Assembly (NCBI GenBank): GCA_030248225.1
Contig: JASANE010026598.1
Coordinates: 24,214 to 88,213 of the forward strand
Reading direction: 5' to 3'
DNA length: 64,000 nt
Source of the DNA: Trileptium ribeirensis
Taxonomy: Eukaryota > Nematoda > Enoplea > Enoplida > Thoracostomopsidae
Below the pieces are notes generated by a model. That model was not told the origin of the DNA. It saw only the letters and a list, made by a program, of their open reading frames with translations, and did no database searches. Position numbers and translations under genes: made by a program. Within the stretch, counting starts at the first letter, position 1, and every line of letters starts with the position of its first letter. Positions 49,972-60,928 of the stretch are shown here, one piece after another.

Positions 49972-52900
49972 CTATAAATAGTCAAATCATTTTGAAAATT
50001 TTTTTAGATTAATTCATAAGTTTCAAAACTATTAACCCGAGGACACTTCCTATTATATACGTCTAAGAAATTGACGTTTAACGCAAAACCACTTCTACCA
50101 CCGGTACAGGTGCTTCACCGCCTTGCTTTAGTGCGTTTCGGGATGCGAGTGAGTTTACTTCAGTATTCGTTTTTAAGCAGACTGGCACTTTTAAAAGCAC
50201 ATTAGTCATGTAACTTTTGGGATTATTTTGTATTGATGACTTATTCTGCTGTAGAACGAACCTTCTTTACAGTTAATCTATGTAGCTCTGGTAAACCATC
50301 ATATCTTTTTTGTGAAAATCGAAAATTTGGTTTTAACTTTACGTTAGCTTACGTTTAAAAGCAGAATACTTTAATTTAAGAGTTTCTGTCATCTTTATTG
50401 ATGGATGACTTGATTATATGACTTTCATATTAACAACTATAAAATTCTTATTCATGCTTTCAAGGTTTGTTTACAATTTGCCTCAATGCTTTTGGACAAA
50501 ATTAAAATTTAAATTTGTTTTAAGTTAAAATTATTTCAATGACTTAGTTGTTTAATTATGATTTTGAAATTCGATTCTGCTCTCTAAGCCAAAAATGACT
50601 CTGATCAAGCCAAAATTACAGCTCATACTATATTGCTTTGAAAAATTAAACTTTACTAAACTTTTTATTGATGGGTTAAAGTTTATTGAAAATATTACAA
50701 AATATTCTATAGAAAATAACAAATATTAAATTTGTTTTACATTTTATGAATTTTTTTTATATTTTACATATTTTTAAGTATTGTTGCGTTGGATTATATA
50801 ACGTTGCCCTCGCTAAGGCTAATTGAATTGTACGCAGACCGTTTAAAAATTTACACTGCATGGGCACAATGACACTACAAAAATATTCTAAAATTAGACA
50901 AATTGAAGGAACAAAATGATATTAAAATTATGTGCATCGCAGCAGCAGGAGCAGAAGTAGATGCAAAAGATTTATTTAGTAGTATATTAATAATTAGAGA
51001 TGACAAGATGCACTAGTATATGCATCACGACACTTTGTCCGTACTAATCAAGTTCTGTGCCGACTTATGAAATTACATTAGCACACGGGGAAGATACGAA
51101 TAAAAATTGAGCCGTCTATAGAACAGGAATCATGAATTTGTCTTAAAACTGTCCTAAAACAACAATATGTCTCCAACGTAAACCTATCTGGGTCTCACAA
51201 AAGATACATTTTCGGGACGCGTAGCAGTTTCGTAAATAACTACTGTGAGTCGCTGCCATAACTATGGCTATATTAAAGTGTGTCCAACGGTGGCTTGCAC
51301 TTCAATGGCCAACGGTGCACAAAAGTCATATAAATGCACTGGAGACTTGACAATTCAAAATATAGTTACATTGTAGAACCGTTATAAATACTGAATTTAT
51401 GTAAATTGTAACAGCCCGAGATTTTTCATGGAATTTCAAGACTATTTTACAAAAGGATAAAAACGGCAAACTCTAACCTAACGGGTGATCGGCTACCGGT
51501 GGAGCATGATTCTAGCGTTTATAAGCGTATATGTACCGTTGTAACAAATATACCACATTTTGTTGTTATTATTTCCGTTAAAACTCACGCTCCACCCGCC
51601 CGTTATGCGCAAGCCTGATTTTTCGCATAACACTGGAAATCAACTAAACCCGAATTTGCAGGTAGCCGGTCGGCCCTACAAGCTGTACGTATGTAATGAT
51701 ATATTGTGTAATAAAGTGTCTTTTGTTTGGAATGGAGGAACTGGTGCGCACTCGGATAGGTCAGGGACAATGGTCAGAACATTCACGATCCTTCGTTCAA
51801 TTTTGCGTTTTTGGTGCCCTAGGAATGATCCCGATGCGCTTGCCTATAAACTGTAATGTGCTTGACATCTTGCAATATATGTTGTGAAATGCATGTCGTG
51901 TCTGATCAGGGCATTGCGTAGAACTTTGACAATTCAGAACTTCCACACAATTCCGGCAGACATTTTTGTGGGGACTCAACATTCGGAAAGCCGGTCCTGT
52001 CAAGCAGAAGCGAAGGTATATTCATTGGTCGGATAGCTAATGCAATGTATATATACGCATATATTAAGGGAATCTAACAAAAGCTCAGGGAATCATTGTT
52101 TTCATAAGAGTCGTCGAAATCTACATGTTTCGGATTTTTTCCCATATACGGTAAAATAGGGTTATACCATCATTATTAGGACCCATAAAGGCTTCAAAAT
52201 TATGATTAAAAACAGATTTTTAAAAAAAATTAGGACTTACCTAACCCTTACCCATAAATACTTTGGGACCCCATTTAAGCGTTTACACGCCCATTTTTTC
52301 CAAGCCCCGAATCACCACCAAACTAAGTAAAACTCCCGATTTTGGGACCCCACACCTTCATGGGGTCTTATACTACCCGATTCACCGAAAACCGGGGCCG
52401 CGTATTCCCACCGGTCTGCACAGGGCCCTTATAACTCACTTGAGATACGAAAATTTTCTATAGTTCTCACCTAAAACGGCCTCTACCAGGCAACTTATTG
52501 GATATATACTAAAATTTATATTTTCTCTAGTAGCCGGCCTGCCAGGGCATGGACCTGATCCTGCTCTCGGGCGCCTACTGTCCGCTCCCTTATAATAATA
52601 AAAAAACGCAAAATTCTTTGTCTAAATCGAGCTCCCTGAGCGCCGATGTATTATTCTTCAATAACAACCTCGCGCCGACCAGCGCGAGGTTTAGTTGTTT
52701 TTCGGGCTTTGGTAGTAAGCTTCGGCCACTGCCCAGCTAACTCACAATATTAGCATCTTTTGAGTGTTATTGAAGCGCCGCCATGGACATATTGTTTGCT
52801 GCTCAAGTCGTTGCTGTTGGAATTTAATTTAAATTTCAAACAATTTCCTGTATACGTATTTATATGTGTTAGTTGGTCAAACCGCCAGCACACTAACAAA

Positions 52901-53129
52901 GCCTCTAATAGTTTGAAGTTTTCTGGCAAAAGTTTTGAGAACAAGAGAACAATAGAAGGTTGACACAGTGGTATACAAGAACCAAGCTCGATTAAGCGTC
53001 GGAGCCAGTCGACGATTTCTGTTTCAAAATTCGACGTCTTTTAGTGGTTGGCGGTTATCGCCTGTTTTTTTCTGTATTTCGCTACTTAAACGCTTTCGTT
53101 TTTGATTTTCATTTTATTTTCAGCTTTTC

Positions 53130-54130
53130 CAGGAGAGTGTTTCGCCGTGCAGCCACCGTGGAGAGTCCCTTCTGGTCTCTCGTTATAAACTTAAATCGCA
53201 GTGGGCCGCCCTTGCGGGTGTTCGAATGCGTGGAAGATGCTCGGCGAGCCCGTAAGCGCATGCGCCCGAGAGATTCAAGCAGGCACGCTAAAATCAATGC
53301 CACCCCGAACTCAACTGTTTCCCACAATCATCGGGTAGAATTTTTGGTTATAAATGCTCGGTGGGTGGATACTACACAATACTAGGTGATATGACTATGG
53401 TTTTTGGGAAGAACAAGACAGAAAAGAGGAGGGGAGGTTCACAGGGACATGGGATGTGGGAAACCTGCTGAAGAGTATAGATCGAGCTGCTCTCACGCTC
53501 GTAAGATCAACAATTGAGTAGCGTTAATTTCTAGCCAGTGGAGCCAACGGAAATTTCGAGTACTGCCCTGGTGAGACTTTCGACCATTTTATAGCCCTCA
53601 AAGTTTTAAGACAATTGTTTTAAGATCCCTCAAAGCTACAAACGGGTTCTCTCGCGCCATGCAGCCACAGTACAGAGTCCGGTTGATTTTAACTATAATC
53701 TTAGCGTCTCCGCGGTTTTGGCGGGAACATCGGCACGCTGCGAAGTCACAGACAACTCTCTCGCTCTCTAAATTTTTTCTTTCATCAGAACCACTTGGGG
53801 ATTTTAAGTCGTTGACCTGTAGTTTTTGCAGTTCGAGAGTATCTAAGTTCGCTATAGGCTGGTGGTATGTGGATAGCTCCAGGTCTGACAAATTAGCTAT
53901 GTGCGTAAAGAATACCGGGGAAATTACACTGTGTAATGGAACGTAGTCGATTGAAAGCTGGGTCGAAAGGAAAATTTTAACCGAGTTACGAAAGATGCTT
54001 CGATGAAGCCACCCGAAAACTCGAGTTCATGCCCTCGTGAGATTTTAACTGATGTATAGGATTCCACATACAACCTGAGGCGACTGATCTCACGCCGTGC
54101 AGCTACGGAGGGGTCCTTGTCGAAATCGCA
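53130..54130. repeat. Degenerate ~470-bp repeats
   Basis: Related segments at 53143 (CCGTGCAGCCACCGTGGAGA), 53657 (CCATGCAGCCACAGTACAGA) and 54093 (CCGTGCAGCTACGGAGGGGT). A second anchor pair lies at 53537 and 54002 (GCCAACGGAAATTTCGAGT, GCCACCCGAAAACTCGAGT). Old and diverged. Confidence 0.5.
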
Positions 54131-54799
54131 CTTTTAACAATGGATAGTAAGGAAGGCAGACGACCTCGTTCTGTACCTAGGAGACGCGGCATTGTCTTCC
54201 AAGCCTCAATAATTCCATTAGCTCCTCACTTAGTCTCGGTGTCGAACATTTTTCTATGCAAACGGAAATCTAATTTGTAATCATCCGAATCATAACAGGG
54301 CACTAGCAGGTGACTCCAGACTCGGAGAATACGCTGGAAAGTATGAGCCCACAGAGCAAACCGATACACGAGCATTGGCAGAGGGGTAAAAACCAGTGAA
54401 CAGTTGCACTTTTGCTTTGAGAGTCGAGGTCAGGAGTGTTGATACAGTTGGGGCACACACGATAGGAGATCACGCCACGAGATAAATCGTTGTTTCAGAT
54501 ACACTGCGTGGTACCTTATTAAGAAGTTGTGAATATTTAATCCGTAAATTTTTGCTTCATGTAAATGATTCGTGTTTGATCAAATAAATAGCTGACGTGA
54601 TTGATTTTTCTCAGGCGAAAGCACATGAACCAGAACACAATAAGGCCGAATTTTAGGTCAGGTGCAACATACGAATGAAAGAGGAACTAGTGCAGCGGGC
54701 AGTATCTAGTTAGCGCGAGGCGAATTGGAAAGGTAGTAGGTTGTGGTAATCACTTCTCAGGAATAAATCAACCAAATTAATTTCGTTCGGAATTAATAG

Positions 54800-55270
54800 G
54801 TCCCCATCCGCTGCCCTAAGGGCAAACCTGAACCAGGCGAAGGGCTCCGGGATCAACTCCCAACTGCCCTCATCTCTAACTCCCTGTGGTAGGGTTTAGG
54901 ATGAGCAATCGGGGAAACCAGAGAGCTGTCTCAGTCTTGTAAGCACAGAAAAAAGCTCAAGATCAGTGGGGATTCGGGAAGGTGAGGGAAAGACGGGTCA
55001 GCCTTATTACCTGTGAGCAGGCCTAAGGGTTGATCCTCACTCAGAGGAACTCCATACCACTAGGCACGTGGGCTGAAATAGCCGCCAAGCCGAACACCCT
55101 GGTAAATCCGCTGGCAGTCTCCTAAGGTAACCGATTTCCTTGAGTTATCGGGGAGTCGGGGTTGTCTGCGCACCACAGGGGAACGATGGTGCAGCTGGGA
55201 TCCCTTAGGGCCGGAACTAGTCCTACTACAAATATCATGGGCAGGAGACTGCCAACGAGGCAAAAATCGA
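54800..55270. other. GC-rich block with a long-range inverted repeat
   Basis: A GC-rich island in AT-rich surroundings. GGCAGTCTCCT near 55107 pairs with AGGAGACTGCC near 55244. It resembles a structured 5' region of a retroelement or an RNA domain, but no coding frame follows on either strand. Confidence 0.35.
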
Positions 55271-56728
55271 ATCCTTGCACCAATCAGTAGATTATTATCC
55301 CCACAAAATTTACGGTTAAAATTTGATAATAGAATTCGCTACTGGTTTACATTTTGATCAGTAATACGAATTCTATTGGATTTGTAATAGAATACTGATG
55401 AAAACCAAACATTTAATTTGTAAATAACATTAAGATGATCCAAACGGACATAATTTCCTAGCTTCAAATGAAAATTCTGAAAGGATGATCTTTAATCATT
55501 TGTACATTTATCCACCACCGAACATGACTTTCAGTCTGAATAAATAACCTCAATAAGCTCTATATGTAGTGAACGTCCCAAATTATATAATTAAAGATAC
55601 TTCCTGATACATCATCCACTTCAGGGAATCTATCTCAAAAAGTGGGTTTAACAACACTACCTGAGATTAGTTTGGATTAATCTTACAAAAGAAAAGACTA
55701 AAAGTGTGGTTTAGATTCCTACATACGGGTAGGTACAATCGCGCTGTCTAAACAATTAGGACTGTGGACCGCTGGACTTCGTTCCCATTTACCAGTGCCA
55801 TTTAGGTCAGGGTTTTAACGCAAAGCTTTGTTAACTAAACGCTGCTTAGACTAACTAATTAATTAGTTAATCAGAAGCCATCTTCTGTAAATTAGAACTC
55901 TCGCTCGAATACAAACTATTTGCCGATAGCGGTATAAAAATCGCACAAATTAAAAAGGTCACGCGATAGTAGAATTAATATTTAATTATATTGCTTAAAG
56001 AAAGCGTATTTAACTGATTGGCAAAATTTACAAATAAATCAAACATTTTGTAAATATATATGTACCATAAATTATACGACTTATACTGTTAAAGTAGAAC
56101 AAATTGCGAATGTGTACATCAGTAGTTATCGATCAATATCAAAGCAGATTAATCCCGAATATAGGCTATAATTTAGCAGTATCGATGAGTAAAATTTGAC
56201 CTGTACTGATTTTGATCCAAATTTTATATAAATTAAATGTCATTTAAGACGCGCTTTTGAACAAAACTTCTAGCTATTTGAGTTTGAAGAATAAATACCG
56301 ATTTTTAACAAATTTAAATCACTCAATTATATTAAACTAAATACAGAAAAAATGCAAAAGAATCACACTTTTTTTTTTTTGATTTTTGGAGAATGAAGAA
56401 TATATATAATTTAAAATTGGGTTTTCGCGTTTAACGATGGACAATGACTCTTTAACATGGTTTTATGTCAATGACGGTAACTATAAAATGGTCCGTTGTG
56501 CCTGTGGTTAATCTAGCCCCAAAAATTTTAGATACGTTTACTGCTCGGAACAGCTTATTGTCTATAAACTGACACATCTTTGACGTTTAAATGCGGTATT
56601 AGATGAAACGCTTTGTTACGTTTTCAAGATATATGTTACTATTAAGGCTCATGTGTACTTTGATTCATGAAGGACGTCTGTTTAAACATTGATATAGGTC
56701 AAAGTGGAAACTCAAAAGTTGTCGCTGA

Positions 56729-56926
56729 AGTCTCCAATTCACAAAAACTTAATACTATTTTAATTTGTTAAATTTATATCGTTTTGAAATTACTTTCAAA
56801 TTCTTTGTTGCTGCAATATCGTAACGACTACATCGATTCCAACAACAAAGAATTTGCAAGTAATTTCAACGTATGTAAATTTAATAAATCAAAATAGGAT
56901 TAAGTTTTTTGTAAGAATTGGAAACT
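56729..56926. mobile_element. Foldback/MITE of ~198 bp
   Basis: Near-complete inverted repeat. AACTTAAT, TTTGTTAAATTTATAT and GAAATTACTTTCAAATTC in the left arm pair with the right arm ending GGATTAAG. Arms of about 90 bp surround a loop of about 12 bases. As RNA it would form a long hairpin. Confidence 0.75.
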
Positions 56927-57717
56927 CTTTCAAACCTACCTAATCTTCTGCTCGAAAGATGAGATAATGTTTCAAATTGTGCGAATGGCAACCGTTATAA
57001 AGAGTAAAAACACTTTTTACTTTCAGATTACAAAGTAGACATAGCAACGCCCGTTTAAATTTATGACAGAATATATAAGCATATATAAATATACGAAGTT
57101 TTACCCTTGCCTTTTTTGTCCTTACGTTAATCATTTCCTTTGGTGAATTAATTAACTTATTCCAACCACGCGAATAGTTATCTGAAGAACAGAGACCGTA
57201 GGGAGCACTCCTCCTTCCCCAGAAATCAAGCGAAATGCACCACCTTCGTTCTGCTCTTCGCCACCAAAAATAAAGGCAGTTTACGAATTTTATTCAGGTG
57301 TTACTCAATTTTTGTGAAATTGCACTAAATTTTCTGCGTGTCTTCGACGCCCGGGAGGCCAGGTAGTAAATGTGACTTAAGGATGAGATCCAAATCAGAG
57401 GAGGTAACTCCTATTGACATCTATGCCCAGATGTGTTTTATCTTAGCCTGCTCAGCAGTTGGTTTTGTCCCAGCTTGCCCCACAGACTTTTTATTATAGA
57501 TTGCCCCCAAACTAAAAATCGTTCCGGTGCCTGCATGTGTGGATATTCGCCGAGCGCTAGTAATCATGCTGTGCGGACGGCACTTGATGAATCTTGATTC
57601 TTGAATTGTTTCATAAGCATAATATTACAACAGATAATAACTCGTATATACCATAGGAACTGAATATATATGTACAGTATTGGGCTGTATTGTATAATGA
57701 AAGATTTTACAATATAC

Positions 57718-57857
57718 CTGGCTTCGTTCTTTTAACCAGCACTTCTTTATATTGCTCACGCCTTGGTTTTCGACAGCAATATCGCCAACATAAGTACAAC
57801 ATAAGAAGCAATAGCAGGAGTAGAAGCAAAGCAAGCAATGCTATAAGGAACCAGCCC
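57718..57857 (-). CDS. Transmembrane exon of a Shisa/WBP1-like protein
   Basis: The acceptor TTCCGATTTCAG precedes the exon and the donor CCAG/GTATAT ends it. It encodes about 46 residues: a strongly hydrophobic helix (GWFLIALLALLLLLLLLLML), then CWRYCC, the basic stop-transfer RKPRRE and a polar stretch ending KRTKP. This is a type I single-pass membrane segment with juxtamembrane cysteines. The start phase matches the Cys-rich exon at 60860-60928 and the end phase matches the exon at 49796-49971. Confidence 0.6.
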
Positions 57858-58000
57858 CTGAAATCGGAATTATAAAATAATATAACCATGGTGTGAGGGA
57901 CCTCGGCGGGAGTAAATGACTGCACAGGGTATCCAAAAACTTTCTACCTGCTTCCAAATTTTTCGTTTTAATTTATCTATTTTTTTCATTTTCCCAATTG

Positions 58001-58425
58001 TGCAGGTTTCACATTATAATGCGTGCAAAAAGTGGGCAATTCTGTCTTTAATAGCCGTTTGCAAGAAACTAAAATCTATAATGGATGGCTGTATATTTTA
58101 TTTCCTTGTAAGCGGCTGCTAGAGATTTTATCTTAAATGAATGTTTGTTTAATATTTAAATCTCTAAAAATCTCGTGCAGCGAGCCACAACAGATTTCCC
58201 TAACGGCTAGATTTTAGAAAGTTTCATCTCTTATAGTCAGTTATAAAATACAAAAGTCTCTAATAGCTATCTCCTAGAATTTCAAATATCTAACGCTTGG
58301 CTGTAAGAGATTTTTGCTTGTATATATTTATGCATGTGTTTTTGTATTGTATCTTAGTTTCTTGCAAACGGGTATTAAAGACAAATCTGTCCACTTTTTG
58401 CACGCGTTATACTGTGAAACCTGCA
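58001..58425. mobile_element. MITE, ~425 bp, ~70-bp terminal inverted repeats
   Basis: It starts TGCAGGTTTCACATTATAAT and ends with the inverted counterpart GTATAACGCG to TGCAGGTTTCAC. The arms continue through the TTTGCAAGAAACTAA region. The interior is full of AGAGATTT-type repeats. No ORF of note. Confidence 0.75.
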
Positions 58426-58435
58426 TTGTTTCCAG

Positions 58436-58540
58436 TTTTCTCCAATTTTCGTTCAAATTTTGATTAAATTTTGTTTATATGCGCTAACTTTCGTCAAATT
58501 TTCCAAATTTTAGCAAATATTCTCAAAATTTCATACGCGA
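58436..58540. repeat. Phased A/T-tract segment
   Basis: AATTTT tracts at 10-12 base steps on the right edge of the MITE. Similar tracts on its left side suggest the MITE landed inside a phased A-tract element. Confidence 0.45.
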
Positions 58541-58970
58541 CCAAGGATCGTATGGTGCAGAGCCTAAGAATGAGTATATAAATATGACTTGAACGGGGGC
58601 CGAGCTTTAGTGGGTAATCCTCTATACGGGCACCAAAGTTGTTTATAATAAAAAATAAATAAACACAGCTTTTGCAGATAACGTAGAACATCTGGATATA
58701 CATCTCAAAATAAATTATACTGGAATTTGATAAATAAACCGTGGCTATGTCTGAAGGTACCGACGCTAAAAGACGACTGCACATCTACTGTTTACAAACT
58801 GATTGGATAGTGATCACGCGAACATAAAATAAAAGCCTCCTAGTGCGAAATTTACCTAGAGCAGCGTCGCAGCGGTAATCAGACGGATCTAGATGATCTA
58901 GATCACGCTAGCGAAGATTTTACTGACACTTCTATCACAAATTATAAAATCTTTATGATGTCTGTATGTA

Positions 58971-59508
58971 TTATAGATGTTTTTTTTATTTTAGGAAAGA
59001 ACAAACAACGAAAACGGTTCTTATAGATGTTTTTTTATTTTAGGAAAGAACAAACAACGAAAACGGTTCTTATAGATGTTTTTTTATTTTAGGAAAGAAC
59101 AAACAACGAAAACGGTTCTTACAGATGTTTTTTTATTTTAGGAAAGAACAAACAACGAAAACGGTTCTTATAGATGTTTTTTTATTTTAGGAAAGAACAA
59201 ACAACGAAAACGGTTCTTATAGATGTTTTTTTATTTTAGGAAAGAACAAACAACGAAAACGGTTCTTATAGATGTTTTTTTTATTTTAGGAAAGAACAAA
59301 CAACGAAAACGGTTCTTATAGATGTTTTTTATTTTAGGAAAGAACAAACAACGAAAACGGTTCTTATAGATGTTTTTTTATTTTAGGAAAGAACAAACAA
59401 CGAAAACGGTTCTTATAGATGTTTTTTATTTTAGGAAAGAACAAACAACGAAAACGGTTCTTATAGATTTTTTTATTTTAGGAAAGAACAAACAACGAAA
59501 ACGGTTCT
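58971..59508. repeat. Minisatellite, eleven ~49-bp units
   Basis: Eleven almost identical units differ mainly in the length of a T-run (6-8). Each contains TTTTATTTTAGG, AAAGAACAAACAACG and AAAACGGTTCTTATAGATG. AAGAAC and GTTCTT in each unit can form a 6-bp stem. On the minus strand every unit carries AATAAA. It lies in the putative intron of the minus-strand membrane-protein gene. Confidence 0.97.
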
Positions 59509-60064
59509 AACTTCTATTATTGTTTGAAAATATGTATTAACACATTAGATAAGCAAAATGAATCGTGGTTATAGTACTACGAGTAAGGGAAGAGTATCAG
59601 CTTTGGCGACATAGTTTTGTGGTTGAGAAGGGACATTGGAACTCTGGAACCCCCGATAAATGAAATATAGTTATGTAGCGAACCGATGTGTTTTTATAAT
59701 TCTATATTGTTGTGGTTTCGTATTTATCATTTTATTGTAATTGTTGCACAATTTTAAAATTTAAAAACTGTGAAGTTTGTTTAAAATCTTCTAGTTATTT
59801 TCATAAGTTTAATATTTTTGTTCTGCAAGTGTAGGCTTCAGGCCGTAGATCGTGCATATATATGACATTTCAAATTGTGAGTAAATATTTCAAGTGCAGT
59901 CGCTGTAAAACTGTCAGATTGCCTCGCAGTTTCATAATGTGTCCACTGGTGATTCTCGGCTACGTTTTTATTATGCGAGCTTGCTGCTGCACTTAATGCT
60001 TTTATTATTTCACTTGTAGTAAATAGAATCAGGGTTTTAGTAGTATTGTGTTATTAAGTAAGTA

Positions 60065-60335
60065 CCGAGCTTAATTGAGTTCGCGGCACCCACACCGAGC
60101 ACGAAAGTGTTCTGGTTTCCACCCGAGCTCCGGTATATGTTCGTGGATTACCCGAGCATTGCTTGAGTTCGATCAGGGCCCCAATCGAAATAGTCAACAA
60201 GATTCCTTGCTTTTGTAATCGATACCCGAGCTCCTCAGTTCGCGGTACCCACTCCCGAGCTCTATAGTTCGAGGTATAGTTACCCGAGCTCTAGAGTTCG
60301 TGGTCAGTCTTGACCCGAGCTGTTACAGTTCGCGG
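60065..60335. repeat. Palindromic 29-bp repeat, eight units
   Basis: CCGAG starts at 60065, 60095, 60123, 60152, 60226, 60255, 60284 and 60315, mostly 28-31 bases apart with one 74-base gap. Each unit is an imperfect palindrome around CCGAGCTCTAGAGTTCGTGG. The spacers of about 9 bases vary. Confidence 0.8.
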
Positions 60336-60859
60336 ATTACCACCAAACCAGAAGTTCAGTGCAATGGAAATTTGTTGTAAACCGCCGATCAGTATTCTCT
60401 TGCCTGTTAGACAGTAATAGGGCATCGCCCCCAACATTGCCATAAAATCATCGGTCAACATCCATTTACACGAACCCCGTATCTGTAATTGGGTAAACGC
60501 GACAGTTAAAAAGCAACAATTTTTAGATAGTATCTCGTAAGGCCTTGATTTGACATGGGTGATTCCGAGATGACCCGCATTCTTCCGCTTTCTCCCATGC
60601 CCCATGTTTGGCAGCGGCCCTGTAGAGTATGATACTTCTCACTACAGTACTGTTAATAGGTGTTCTGTTTTGGGTTTACCTGCAGTATTTCTGAAGGGCT
60701 CAACTCATATTTCACACCCTGATATATCTTATTGCTGCCAGTTTTGTGAAACGTATTTCCAACCCACAAAATTTTTTCTTGGGGGGACTATGTAGGAAAT
60801 CTGTAATTGCTTCGAGCTGCTATCATACTCTTCGATTACGCGTTTGTGCTAATACTAAC

Positions 60860-60928
60860 CACCATGGAAAAACCCAGACGTAGTCAGCGCAACACACTCT
60901 TCCACAACAGCCATCATCGACGTCACAC
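60860..60928 (-). CDS. Cys-rich ectodomain exon of a Shisa/WBP1-like protein
   Basis: The acceptor GTAGTAATATTTCAG precedes it. It encodes CDVDDGCCGRVCCADY, then WVFPWW, and ends in phase 2 at GTTAGT (an alternative donor three bases earlier, GTGGTT, gives the same phase). Joined by phase to the 57718-57857 exon, the two CC pairs and Trp-rich stretch sit directly before the membrane helix. That pattern is shared by the Shisa, WBP1/WBP1L and VOPP1 groups of small single-pass proteins, which act as adaptors for trafficking or ubiquitin ligases. The upstream exon with the signal peptide was not found and may lie beyond the window. Confidence 0.5.

Larger units (their letters stand above)
49972..57717 (-). 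other. Putative 7.7-kb intron
   Basis: It lies between two phase-compatible exons. An open stretch at about 50090-50210 (minus strand, ending EAPVPVVEVVLR) might be an alternative exon, but its acceptor is poor. The intron contains degenerate repeats (53130-54130), a GC-rich block (54800-55270) and a foldback (56729-56926). Frames at 51560-51856 and 52549-52740 are not convincing. Confidence 0.4.

Noticed and set aside
60065..60335. CRISPR-like look of evenly spaced palindromic repeats
   Set aside because: Spacers are only about 9 bases, repeats are degenerate, no cas genes occur and the context is eukaryotic.
60341..60482. Possible minus-strand exon with a good acceptor (TTACCCAATTACAG)
   Set aside because: Its phase fits neither the Cys-rich exon nor the membrane exon. 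It could pair with 61377-61460 (donor AAG/GTAAGG, phase 0), but neither shows a recognisable domain, so I do not call a gene.
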